From the NCBI GenBank assembly GCA_947456815.1, contig CANGTL010000003.1, positions 1 to 64,000 on the forward strand: DNA of 64,000 bases, read 5' to 3'. Made by a program: the position numbers and the translations under genes. Each line of letters starts with the position of its first letter. Position 1 is the first letter of the stretch. Positions 8,418-18,614 of this stretch are shown here, piece by piece. Origin of the DNA: Flavobacteriaceae bacterium (lineage in GTDB: Bacteria > Bacteroidota > Bacteroidia > Flavobacteriales > Flavobacteriaceae). The notes below the pieces were generated by a model that made no database searches, was not told the origin of the DNA, and saw only the letters and a program-made list of their open reading frames with translations.

Positions 8418-11402
8418 TTACGCTTTATTGTGCTCCTCTTCAATTCTTGCATGTTCTTTCTTAGAGATCGTATCAACCAATACTGGCGTTGCAATAAACA
8501 ACGATGAGTAAGTTCCAACGACGATACCAATTAACATCGCGAAGATGAATCCTCTAATTGATTCTCCGCCAAATACGAACATGATTAACAATACCAAGAT
8601 CATCGTCAACGACGTATTAATAGTTCTCGACATCGTAGAGTTAATCGATTGATTTACGATTTGGTTAAAGTTACCTTTCGCTTTTCCACTTAAATATTCA
8701 CGAACTCTATCGAATACAATTACGGTATCATTCATCGAGTATCCAATTACGGTAAGAATCGCCGCGATAAAGTGCTGATCGATTTCCATTCCGAATGGCA
8801 TGTATTTCCACAATAAAGAGTAGATACCCAATACAAAGATAACGTCATGCGCTACCGCTGCAATCGCACCTAAACTATATTGCCATTTTCTGAAACTGAT
8901 GATCAAATACAATCCAACAATCAACATCGCACCTAATACCGCCCAATACGAATTGGTTTTGATGTCATCCGCAACAGTTGGACCTACTTTAGAAGCTTGT
9001 AAGATACCGTATTTCTTGCCTTCATAACTATTGACAAATCTGTCATAGGTCATGTTGGCGTCATAATGCTTCTTCAAGTTGTCAAATAAAATTTGATTTA
9101 CCGCTTGATCTGCTTCAGTTCCAGCTTCGTCAACTTTATATTTTGTTGTTATTTTTAATTGGTTGTCTTTACCAAAAACTTTTGCTTCTGCACTTCCGTC
9201 GAATACTTTTAATAACTCTTCACGGACAATTTCTGCTGAAACTGGTTTTTCGAATCTCACTTGGAAAGTTCTACCACCTTTAAAATCTACCCCATAATTC
9301 AAACCGTGTGTTGACAAAGAAATCACACTCACAATACAAACCAAAATTGAGAATATGTAAGTATATTTCTTAATTCCAAGGAAATCAAAATGGAAGTTTG
9401 TAAAGAAGTTTTTAGAGAATCCAGTTACGAAAGTCAATTTATTTCCTCTGTTCACGCTCCAATCTAATAAGATTCTTGTGATAAAAATAGAAGTAAATAA
9501 TGACGTTGCGATACCAATTAATAACGTAGTTGCGAATCCTTGAATTGGACCAGTACCAAAAATCAATAATACAGCTCCAGTCAATACGTGTGTAACGTTG
9601 GCATCAACAATAGAACGCATCGCACCTTTCCAACCAAATGAAGCTTTGATCGCTTCTTCAATTGTTTTGCCCGAGCGCAGTTCTTCCTTCGCCCTTTCGT
9701 AAATAATGATATTCGCATCGACGGCGGTACCCATTGTTAATACGATACCCGCGATTCCAGGCAAAGTTAATACAGCACCTAAACTCGCTAAGATTCCGAA
9801 TAAAAACAAAAGGTTTATCGCCAAAGCAATATTTGCAAACCATCCTGATTTACCGTAGTAAACAATCATCCAAAGTGATACAATCAAAAGACCGATGATT
9901 GCTGATGTAGTTCCGTTATCAATTGCTTCCTGACCTAGAGATGGACCAACAACTTCAGATTGCACAATTTCAGCAGCAGCAGGTAATTTACCAGCTCTCA
10001 ATACATTCGCTAAATCTTTGGTTTCTGTAACATCAAAAACACCAGATATTTCTGATCTTCCTCCAGAAATTGGACCACTAGAAACCCCTGGAGCTGAATA
10101 CACTACATCATCCAATACGATTGCAATGAATCCTTTAGTGTTATAGGCTTTGCCAGTCAATTCTTCCCAAGATTTGGCACCAGCACCACTCATCTGCATG
10201 GTTACTGAAGGCTTACCTAATTGGTCAAATGAATCTCTAGCATCGGTAACCACACCGCCTCCCATTGAAGCTTGGTTATCTCTGTTTCCTTTCAAAGCGT
10301 ACAAACCAACTGTCGTAACTGCTTTTTTAGTTTTCTCGTCAATATCTGTAGAAGGTTTTCCCCAAACAAACTTCGCGTATCTCTTGTCAGCAGGCAACAA
10401 AGATTTGATGTCTGGTCGTTTCAAATAACTATTGATAACCGCTGTGTCTTTAGGATCTACGACCGCTAAAACAGCGCCACCGCCTTGAGAAAGAAACTTA
10501 TCAAATAAAGGATTGTCTCCTTTTTTGGTAGCTGTTGAATCTTTTACTTTATCGTCAGTCAATAATTTACTAATAGAATCAGAAGCTACTGCTGCGTTTT
10601 CTTTAGCTGGTTCAACTGCTTTCTCAGTCGCTTTTAACGCACTGTTGGTTGCCATCAAGAAGTTTCCTAATTCATCCATCTTGTAGGTTTCCCAGAACTC
10701 TAATTGAGCGGTGCTTTGCAATAATTTCTTGATACGATCAACATCTTTTGCACCTGGAAGCTCCACCAAGATTCTTCCTGATTGACCTAATTTTTGAATA
10801 TTTGGTTGTGTTACTCCAAACTTATCAATACGTTTTCTTAGTACTTCAAATGCACTTTCAATCGATTCATCAACTTTTCTACGGATAACTTTTTTAGTTT
10901 CCTCGTCGGACATCTTGAAATTTATCTCATCACCTAAAGTTTTGTTAGCAAAAATTTCAGGAGATGCTAATTTGGTTGTACCTTTTGCAGCCAACTCAAA
11001 TTCTCTAAAGAATACATCAATGTAATCTTCGTTTCCTTGACGGTTTTTGGTGGCATTAGCCAAAGCTTCATTGAATACAGGATTCTTGGAATTGTTAGAC
11101 AATCCTTTGATAATGTCTTTAACTGAAATCTGAAGCTGAACATTTATTCCACCTTCTAAGTCAAGACCTTTATTAATTTTTTTGTCTTTCACTTCATTGT
11201 AAGTGAAATCAGTAAATCCGAGACTGAATACTTTTTCTTTCCCAATGGAATCCAAATACTTTAATTCTTTTTCGGAATTGCCTTTCGCAAATAGTTTCGC
11301 ATCATTTTCAATATTGTGCGAAACGAAAGTGAAAGAAAGTTGGTAGATACTTACCAATGCAAATAAAATTGCAAAAAATTTAACTAGTCCTCTATTCTGC
11401 AT
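8418..11402 (-). CDS. secDF: Protein translocase subunits SecD and SecF, fused
   Basis: 994 residues combining SecD (roughly 1-640) and SecF (roughly 650-994), the fused form usual in Bacteroidota. SecDF uses the proton motive force to help complete Sec-dependent export at the inner membrane. Visible signatures are an N-terminal helix, KGLDLEGGINVQLQ, FGVTQPNIQKLG, the SecD membrane motif GTAVDANIIIYERAKEEL, and in the SecF half GVDFKGGRTFQVRF and GYSMNDTVIVFDRVRE. The first periplasmic region carries a long, low-conservation insert (around residues 250-330, alanine- and lysine-rich). A promoter lies about 115 nt upstream of the start, giving a long leader, and a terminator follows the stop. 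Confidence 0.97.
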   Translation of the reverse strand: MQNRGLVKFFAILFALVSIYQLSFTFVSHNIENDAKLFAKGNSEKELKYLDSIGKEKVFSLGFTDFTYNEVKDKKINKGLDLEGGINVQLQISVKDIIKGLSNNSKNPVFNEALANATKNRQGNEDYIDVFFREFELAAKGTTKLASPEIFANKTLGDEINFKMSDEETKKVIRRKVDESIESAFEVLRKRIDKFGVTQPNIQKLGQSGRILVELPGAKDVDRIKKLLQSTAQLEFWETYKMDELGNFLMATNSALKATEKAVEPAKENAAVASDSISKLLTDDKVKDSTATKKGDNPLFDKFLSQGGGAVLAVVDPKDTAVINSYLKRPDIKSLLPADKRYAKFVWGKPSTDIDEKTKKAVTTVGLYALKGNRDNQASMGGGVVTDARDSFDQLGKPSVTMQMSGAGAKSWEELTGKAYNTKGFIAIVLDDVVYSAPGVSSGPISGGRSEISGVFDVTETKDLANVLRAGKLPAAAEIVQSEVVGPSLGQEAIDNGTTSAIIGLLIVSLWMIVYYGKSGWFANIALAINLLFLFGILASLGAVLTLPGIAGIVLTMGTAVDANIIIYERAKEELRSGKTIEEAIKASFGWKGAMRSIVDANVTHVLTGAVLLIFGTGPIQGFATTLLIGIATSLFTSIFITRILLDWSVNRGNKLTFVTGFSKNFFTNFHFDFLGIKKYTYIFSILVCIVSVISLSTHGLNYGVDFKGGRTFQVRFEKPVSAEIVREELLKVFDGSAEAKVFGKDNQLKITTKYKVDEAGTEADQAVNQILFDNLKKHYDANMTYDRFVNSYEGKKYGILQASKVGPTVADDIKTNSYWAVLGAMLIVGLYLIISFRKWQYSLGAIAAVAHDVIFVLGIYSLLWKYMPFGMEIDQHFIAAILTVIGYSMNDTVIVFDRVREYLSGKAKGNFNQIVNQSINSTMSRTINTSLTMILVLLIMFVFGGESIRGFIFAMLIGIVVGTYSSLFIATPVLVDTISKKEHARIEEEHNKA

Positions 11403-11525
11403 TATTACTAATAATTAATTAATTTATGTTTGTAATCTTATATTTAAAAGTTAAAAAAATATTGAATTTTAAAAATTTATCAAAAAATTTACAAAGACAA
11501 CACTTCCCCAATTTTTTAAACCGAG

Positions 11526-11556
11526 CAAATATATAATATACGTGCAGATTAACCAA
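11526..11556 (-). promoter_or_regulatory. Promoter of secDF
   Basis: On the minus strand, TTG (11556-11554) and TATATTTG (11533-11526) are separated by 20 nt, matching the Bacteroidota consensus exactly. The start would lie near 11519, leaving an AT-rich leader of about 117 nt before the secDF ATG. Confidence 0.65.
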
Positions 11557-11573
11557 TTTATTTATCGATTAAT

Positions 11574-11606
11574 CTCAAAAAAAAGACTGCAATAGTGCAG
11601 TCTTCC
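11574..11606 (-). terminator. Terminator downstream of mdh
   Basis: Stem AAGACTGCA / TGCAGTCTT with loop ATAG and a run of T on the minus strand, placed directly after the mdh stop codon (11626) and before the secDF promoter. Confidence 0.85.
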
Positions 11607-11625
11607 TTTCATACTATATAAAATC

Positions 11626-12561
11626 TTATCCTAATACAGATTTTAAGTCAGCGTTCATGCTACGAACTGCATCTGCGCTCTTTGCAAAAGCCGCTTTTTC
11701 TTTTTCATCAAGAGAAATAGCAACAATTTGCTCGATACCATTTTTACCAATAATACATGGTACACCAATACAAATGTCATTTTGCCCGTACTCGCCATCA
11801 AGCATTACAGAACACGCAATCATTTTCTTTTGATTGTTTAAAATACTATCTACTAAATAAGCTACAGAAGCACCCGGAGCGTACCACGCTGAAGTTCCTA
11901 GAAGCCCAGTTAGTGTTGCGCCTCCCACCATCGTCTCGGCAGCTACTTTATCTAATTGTTCTTGAGATAAGAACTCTGAAACTGGAATCCCGTTATAAGC
12001 TGCTAATCTAGTTAAAGGTATCATCGTTGTATCTCCATGACCACCAATCACCATTGCTGATATGTCATTGATTGGTTTGTCTAACGCTTTTGATAAATAA
12101 TATTTAAAACGAGAGCTATCCAAAGCACCGCCCATTCCAATAATTCTATTTTTTGGTAATCCGCTTGCTTTCAAAGCCAAATAAGTCATTGTATCCATCG
12201 GGTTAGAAACCACGACCACGATTGTATTTGGAGAATGCGCTAAAACGTTATCTACTACAGATTTTACAATCCCGGCATTGATTCCGATTAATTCCTCCCG
12301 AGTCATTCCTGGCTTTCTTGGAATTCCAGAAGTAATCACAACGACATCGCTGTTTGCAGTTTTTGAGTAATCATTGGTAATTCCGCTTACTTTCGTATTA
12401 AAACCAGTATTGGCGGCACACTGAGAAATATCCATTGCTTTTCCTTCGGCAAATCCTTCCTTAATGTCTAATACTACTACTTCGCTTGCAATTCCTCTGT
12501 AAGCAATTACATCCGCACAGGTCGCTCCTACGTTGCCTGCTCCTACTATGGTAACTTTCAT
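11626..12561 (-). CDS. mdh: Malate dehydrogenase
   Basis: NAD-dependent oxidation of malate to oxaloacetate in the TCA cycle; cytosolic. 311 residues, of the lactate-dehydrogenase-like MDH type. The Rossmann motif GAGNVG is at 7-12 with the NAD-binding Asp32. Substrate-binding arginines appear in PRKPGMTREE (Arg82, Arg88) and Arg151, and the catalytic His175 is in IGGHGDTTM. It lies downstream of gyrB on the same strand, with a 237-nt spacer made of octamer arrays and structured element c. No clear promoter box is seen in that spacer. A terminator follows. Confidence 0.97.
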   Translation of the reverse strand: MKVTIVGAGNVGATCADVIAYRGIASEVVVLDIKEGFAEGKAMDISQCAANTGFNTKVSGITNDYSKTANSDVVVITSGIPRKPGMTREELIGINAGIVKSVVDNVLAHSPNTIVVVVSNPMDTMTYLALKASGLPKNRIIGMGGALDSSRFKYYLSKALDKPINDISAMVIGGHGDTTMIPLTRLAAYNGIPVSEFLSQEQLDKVAAETMVGGATLTGLLGTSAWYAPGASVAYLVDSILNNQKKMIACSVMLDGEYGQNDICIGVPCIIGKNGIEQIVAISLDEKEKAAFAKSADAVRSMNADLKSVLG

Positions 12562-12571
12562 TTGTTCTTAA

Positions 12572-12635
12572 GTTTAATCGTTTATTTGTTACGTCGTTTA
12601 TTTGTTTAACTGTTTAGTCGTTTAATCGAAAGTCA
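12572..12635 (+). repeat. T-rich octamer array E
   Basis: Eight 8-bp words in phase, seven of them beginning GTT (gtttaatc, gtttattt, gttacgtc, gtttattt, gtttaact, gtttagtc, gtttaatc), lie just upstream of the mdh start as seen on the plus strand. On the coding strand they read as A-rich gattaaac words. Confidence 0.75.
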
Positions 12636-12652
12636 TTATACAGTGCTAGGGC

Positions 12653-12730
12653 CCTAGCCCTGATTGGAACGGTATCCTTTTGCCCCGGTGTTCGGTGCAA
12701 AAGATTTAGTGGAAAGCAGGATTAGCTCCT
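12653..12730 (-). repeat. Structured dispersed element, copy c
   Basis: On the minus strand it reads AGGAGCTAATCCTGCTTT at the 5' end, ATCTTTTGCACCG and CAAAAGGATACCG in the middle, and ATCAGGGCTAGG at the 3' end, aligning with copies a and b. The outer arms pair as CCTG/CAGG. It lies 69 nt after the gyrB stop in sense with gyrB and mdh, between arrays E and F. Confidence 0.75.
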
Positions 12731-12764
12731 GAAAAACAATCCACCTATTTTACGATTCCAACAC

Positions 12765-12796
12765 TTACACAAATTAACGATTGAACGACTCAACCT
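12765..12796 (+). repeat. A-rich octamer array F, inverted relative to array E
   Basis: Four 8-bp words in phase (ttacacaa, attaacga, ttgaacga, ctcaacct) end 2 nt short of the gyrB stop codon region. The reverse complement matches part of array E (around 12611-12628) at 15 of 18 positions, giving an inverted repeat around element c. Confidence 0.6.
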
Positions 12797-12798
12797 CT

Positions 12799-14769
<1,971 letters not shown>

Positions 14770-14777
14770 CTAACACG

Positions 14778-14785
14778 CAAATATA
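14778..14785 (-). promoter_or_regulatory. -7 promoter box of gyrB
   Basis: TATATTTG on the minus strand matches TAnnTTTG. No TTG is seen at the ideal distance upstream, so only the -7 half is supported. The start codon is about 39 nt downstream. Confidence 0.5.
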
Positions 14786-14859
14786 TTAAAACAGGAACGA
14801 TTTCATAGTAAAATTGCGGTATTTAGGCATGAAGTTATTAACATTATGTTGATTTATTT

Positions 14860-15876
14860 TCATAACATTTTCACGCCTGTTCCAAAGTCATTTGAATATA
14901 CAATTTGACCAAAATTGAAATCAACTCCAGTGGCAATATCTTCCTTTAAAAGTAAGGCTCCATCAGCATCCAAATAGGTCAAAAGTGGTGCAATTTGACA
15001 CAGTCCAGAAATACCAACCGTAGATTCGGTCATGCATCCCGCCATCAATAATAATCCTTTTGATTTTGCATTTTCGATCATTCGAAGCGCAGGCGTTATA
15101 CCGCCACATTTCATCAACTTAATATTGATACCATGGAAAATCTCCGAACAAGTCGCAACATCAGCCTCTCTTTGACAACCTTCATCTGCAATAATTGGTA
15201 AAACAGAATGTTTTCTAACGCGTTTCATTCCATCAACATCTTCCGCTTTTAACGGCTGCTCAATGAATTCAACATTCAGTTCTTTCAAAATTCTTGCATT
15301 GTCAATAGTTTGCTGCGCATTCCAAGCGCAATTGGCATCAATTCGAAATATTGCATCGGTAATTTTGCGCAAGCTTTCAACAATGAATAGATCGTTTGGC
15401 GTTCCTAGTTTGATTTTATAAATGGGCCATGGTTTTTCGATTATTTTATGTTTCATTACTGCTAATGAATCAATTCCAATCGTGTAGGAAGTTAGTGGCG
15501 TTGCATCATTTTCTCTCGACCAAAAGCTTCTCATTGTCTTTGAGTGCTTTCGTGAGTAGAAATCCCAATAAGCAATATCGACGGCACACAAAGCGAAATA
15601 ATCATCTGCAATATTACTGGACAATCGTGGCCATAATTCACTTGGATGCATTTCTGTTGTTGCCTCTACAATAGGTTTTACTTTCAATAAACTTGCACTT
15701 AGCCGTTCTTTTGTGCTGTGGTAATATGGATTGACAGTTGCTTCTCCATAACCAGAAATTTCTCCATCAGAGATACAAACAACCACCGTTTTTTGAATAC
15801 TGACGGTATATCGAGAAATCGTAAACGGATGTTGCAATGGCAAATCGTAGAATTGATAAGATAAAGTAAGTCCCAT
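14860..15876 (-). CDS. Dipeptide epimerase (enolase superfamily, L-Ala-D/L-Glu epimerase type)
   Basis: 338 residues of the muconate-lactonizing subgroup of the enolase superfamily. Catalytic features are the KIKLG segment (Lys of the KxK motif), metal ligands in FRIDANCAW, EFIEQPL and ADEGCQ, and the MKCGGI lysine region near the C-terminus. This subgroup typically epimerises L-Ala-D-Glu released from peptidoglycan, so a role in murein peptide recycling is likely. Exact dipeptide specificity cannot be read from sequence. A terminator separates it from asnB upstream, so it probably has its own promoter, although the 15-nt gap leaves little room for one. Confidence 0.85.
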   Translation of the reverse strand: MGLTLSYQFYDLPLQHPFTISRYTVSIQKTVVVCISDGEISGYGEATVNPYYHSTKERLSASLLKVKPIVEATTEMHPSELWPRLSSNIADDYFALCAVDIAYWDFYSRKHSKTMRSFWSRENDATPLTSYTIGIDSLAVMKHKIIEKPWPIYKIKLGTPNDLFIVESLRKITDAIFRIDANCAWNAQQTIDNARILKELNVEFIEQPLKAEDVDGMKRVRKHSVLPIIADEGCQREADVATCSEIFHGINIKLMKCGGITPALRMIENAKSKGLLLMAGCMTESTVGISGLCQIAPLLTYLDADGALLLKEDIATGVDFNFGQIVYSNDFGTGVKML

Positions 15877-15891
15877 GTTGAATGATCAATT

Positions 15892-15920
15892 AAAAAAAAA
15901 GCGTTGACCGAAATCAACGC
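15892..15920 (-). terminator. Terminator downstream of asnB
   Basis: On the minus strand, the stem GCGTTGA / TCAACGC with a 6-nt loop is followed by nine T residues. It is 41 nt after the asnB stop and only 16 nt before the epimerase start. Confidence 0.85.
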
Positions 15921-15961
15921 CTTAAAAATACAAACTAAACTAAAACCAACTTTTTATTTAT

Positions 15962-17635
15962 TTAAGCTTTTATATACGCATCATCATGAACGTTTGCCAC
16001 CGCTCTGCCTGAAGGATCATTCATGTTTTTGAAAGCTTCGTCCCATTCTAATGCGATTTTGGTACTGCAGGCCACACTTGCCTCTTGTGGGACGCTCAAT
16101 GCAGCAGCATCACTAGGAAAATGTTCGTGAAAAATCGAACGGTAGTAGTATTCTTCTTTCGAGGTAGGCGTTTGTATTGGAAATTTAAATTTCGCATTGG
16201 CTAACTGTTCATCTGAAATCTCCTTAGCTACCATTTCCTTTAACGTGTCAATCCAGCTGTAGCCAACACCGTCGCTAAACTGCTCTTTTTGTCTCCACGC
16301 GACACTCGCAGGCAACATATCTTCAAAGGCTTTTCGCAACACCCATTTTTCCATGCGCTCGCCGTTGATCATTTTGTCTTGTGGATTGATGCGCATCGCT
16401 ACATCCATAAATTCCTTATCTAAGAAAGGAACGCGGCCTTCGATTCCCCACGCGGCCAAGCTTTTGTTGGCACGAAGACAATCATACATATGCAATTTAC
16501 TCAGTTTTCTAACTGTTTCCTCGTGAAATTCTCTGGCATTTGGCGCTTTATGAAAATACAAGTAACCACCAAATAATTCGTCTGAACCTTCTCCTGATAA
16601 TACCATTTTGATTCCCATCGACTTGATTACACGCGCCATCAAATACATTGGCGTAGACGCTCTAATCGTTGTTACGTCATAGGTTTCGATATTATAAATT
16701 ACATCGCGAATGGCATCTAATCCTTCCTGAATTGTAAACTTAACTTCATGATGAATTGTACCCAAATGATCCGCCACTTTCTTTGCTGCAGCCAAATCTG
16801 GAGAACCTTCTAAACCAACAGCAAAGGAATGCAATTGCGGATACCAGGCGTCAACAGTGTCTCCAGATTCAATTCTTTTTTGGGCGTATTTTTTAGCAAC
16901 GGCCGAAGTAATGGAAGAATCCAAACCACCTGAAAGTAAAACACCATAAGGCACGTCGCTCATCAATTGACGGTGAACCGCAGCTTCAAGTGCAGACTTT
17001 ATTGCATCGATGCTAGTTTCGTTCTCTTTTACAGCATCATAGTCTGTCCATTCTCTTTTATACCACTGTACGAACTCGCCGTCTTTACTCGACATATAAT
17101 GACCGGGAGGAAACAACTGAATTTTAGTGCAATAACCTTCTAGCGCTTTCAATTCAGAAGCGACATAAAAAGTTCCGTACTGGTCCCATCCAATATACAG
17201 CGGGATGATTCCCATATGATCTCTTGCAATAAAATACTCATCTTTGGCTACGTCATAAATAGCAAATCCGAAAATCCCGTTCATTTCATCTATAAAATGA
17301 ACGCCTTTCTCTTGATATAAAGCCAAGATTACTTCACAATCGCTTTCGGTTTGAAAATCGTATTTCCCTTCAAACTGCTTGCGCAAATCTCTGTGGTTGT
17401 AGATTTCTCCGTTTGCCGCTAAAATCAATTGCTTATCTGGACTGAATAAAGGCTGTTTACCAGAAGCTGGGTCAACAATAGCCAATCTTTCATGGGCCAA
17501 AATGGCTTTGTCATTACTATAAATACCACTCCAATCGGGACCCCGATGACGAATAATTTTCGCCATTTCTAAAACTTGTGGTCTTAAGGTTTCTGATTTT
17601 TGTTTTAAGTCGAAGGCGCATACAATTCCGCACAT
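15962..17635 (-). CDS. asnB: Asparagine synthase B (glutamine-hydrolysing)
   Basis: Makes asparagine from aspartate, ATP and glutamine. 557 residues. The N-terminal class II glutamine amidotransferase domain begins with the nucleophile Cys2 (MCGIVCAF) and carries RHRGPDWSG and AANGEIYNH. The C-terminal synthetase domain has the PP-loop SGGLDSS and SGEGSDELFGGYLYF. EGRVPFLDKEF and the catalytic region are complete. Upstream, CATATTTG (17671-17664, minus strand) is one base off the -7 consensus. A terminator follows. Confidence 0.96.
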   Translation of the reverse strand: MCGIVCAFDLKQKSETLRPQVLEMAKIIRHRGPDWSGIYSNDKAILAHERLAIVDPASGKQPLFSPDKQLILAANGEIYNHRDLRKQFEGKYDFQTESDCEVILALYQEKGVHFIDEMNGIFGFAIYDVAKDEYFIARDHMGIIPLYIGWDQYGTFYVASELKALEGYCTKIQLFPPGHYMSSKDGEFVQWYKREWTDYDAVKENETSIDAIKSALEAAVHRQLMSDVPYGVLLSGGLDSSITSAVAKKYAQKRIESGDTVDAWYPQLHSFAVGLEGSPDLAAAKKVADHLGTIHHEVKFTIQEGLDAIRDVIYNIETYDVTTIRASTPMYLMARVIKSMGIKMVLSGEGSDELFGGYLYFHKAPNAREFHEETVRKLSKLHMYDCLRANKSLAAWGIEGRVPFLDKEFMDVAMRINPQDKMINGERMEKWVLRKAFEDMLPASVAWRQKEQFSDGVGYSWIDTLKEMVAKEISDEQLANAKFKFPIQTPTSKEEYYYRSIFHEHFPSDAAALSVPQEASVACSTKIALEWDEAFKNMNDPSGRAVANVHDDAYIKA

Positions 17636-17827
17636 ATTTTTTTATTTATTGTTTTAATTGTGTGGCAAATATGTGTATTCATAGATACATAATAAACTTA
17701 AATTGCTAAATCAGTTACAAAATGAAATCATAAGTACAATATGTAATAACAAATGTAACCTATATTGCTTATTATTGTTGACATAAGTTTTAATTCTATA
17801 AAATTCAAAATATTTGCTTTTGAATTC

Positions 17828-17835
17828 TATATTTG
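17828..17835 (+). promoter_or_regulatory. -7 promoter box of the GT2/GT-C/acyltransferase module
   Basis: TATATTTG, matching TAnnTTTG, 20 nt before the chosen ATG at 17856. It supports that start over a TTG at 17814 in the same frame, because 17814 lies upstream of the box. No clear TTG is seen at the -33 position. Confidence 0.5.
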
Positions 17836-17855
17836 TCCAACTGATAATTTTACTG

Positions 17856-18599
17856 ATGATCAATTCGAAAAAAATAATCGTCGTTCTTCCTGCATACAAA
17901 GCAGAACTGACTTTAATTCAAACCTATAACGAAATTCCATTTGACATCGTTGATGAAGTCATTTTAGTCGATGACAATAGTCCCGATGCCACAATCAAAG
18001 TAGCGCACGAAATTGGAATCAAATATATTATCAAACACGATGTTAATTTGGGTTATGGCGGCAACCAGAAAACTTGTTACAACAAAGCTCTCGAACTCAA
18101 TGCCGACATCGTTATTATGCTGCATCCAGATTATCAATACACACCAAAACTAATTCATTCGATGAGCTACTTAATTGCTAATGAGGTTTATCCTGTAGTA
18201 ATTGGCTCCAGAATTTTAGGAAAAGGTGCGCTAAAAGGTGGTATGCCGTTGTATAAATATGTTGCCAATCGTTTTCTTACCTTCACGCAAAACGTAATGA
18301 TGAATCAAAAATTATCGGAATATCATACAGGTTATAGAGCATACAACCGAGAAGTCTTGGAAAGTATCGACTATAATTCGAATTCGAATGATTTTATATT
18401 TGACAATCAGTTTTTAGCTCAAATTTTTTACAACGGATTTGAAATTGCCGAAATAACCTGTCCAACAAAATATTTTGAAGAAGCATCATCCATCAATTTT
18501 AGTAGGAGCAGTACCTACGGATTGGGTGTTCTCAAAACTTCATTTTTATATTTTCTTGCCAAAACAATGAAGTTTAAAATCGACTTGTTCGCCAAGTAA
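17856..18599 (+). CDS. Family 2 glycosyltransferase (dolichyl-phosphate-mannose synthase-like)
   Basis: 247 residues from ATG 17856. The GT2 fold is visible as IVVLPAYKAE near the N-terminus, DEVILVDDNSPD (donor-binding Asp), and MLHPDYQYTP in place of the usual DxD region (HPDYQY), followed by GSRILGKG and a YHTGYRAY segment. There are no membrane helices. The family transfers a sugar from a nucleotide donor to a polyprenyl phosphate carrier at the cytosolic membrane face. The GT-C-like protein 16 nt downstream would be a natural user of such a lipid-linked sugar; that link is inference. Confidence 0.88.
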   Translation: MINSKKIIVVLPAYKAELTLIQTYNEIPFDIVDEVILVDDNSPDATIKVAHEIGIKYIIKHDVNLGYGGNQKTCYNKALELNADIVIMLHPDYQYTPKLIHSMSYLIANEVYPVVIGSRILGKGALKGGMPLYKYVANRFLTFTQNVMMNQKLSEYHTGYRAYNREVLESIDYNSNSNDFIFDNQFLAQIFYNGFEIAEITCPTKYFEEASSINFSRSSTYGLGVLKTSFLYFLAKTMKFKIDLFAK

Positions 18600-18614
18600 A
18601 ACTACTATCGTCTT

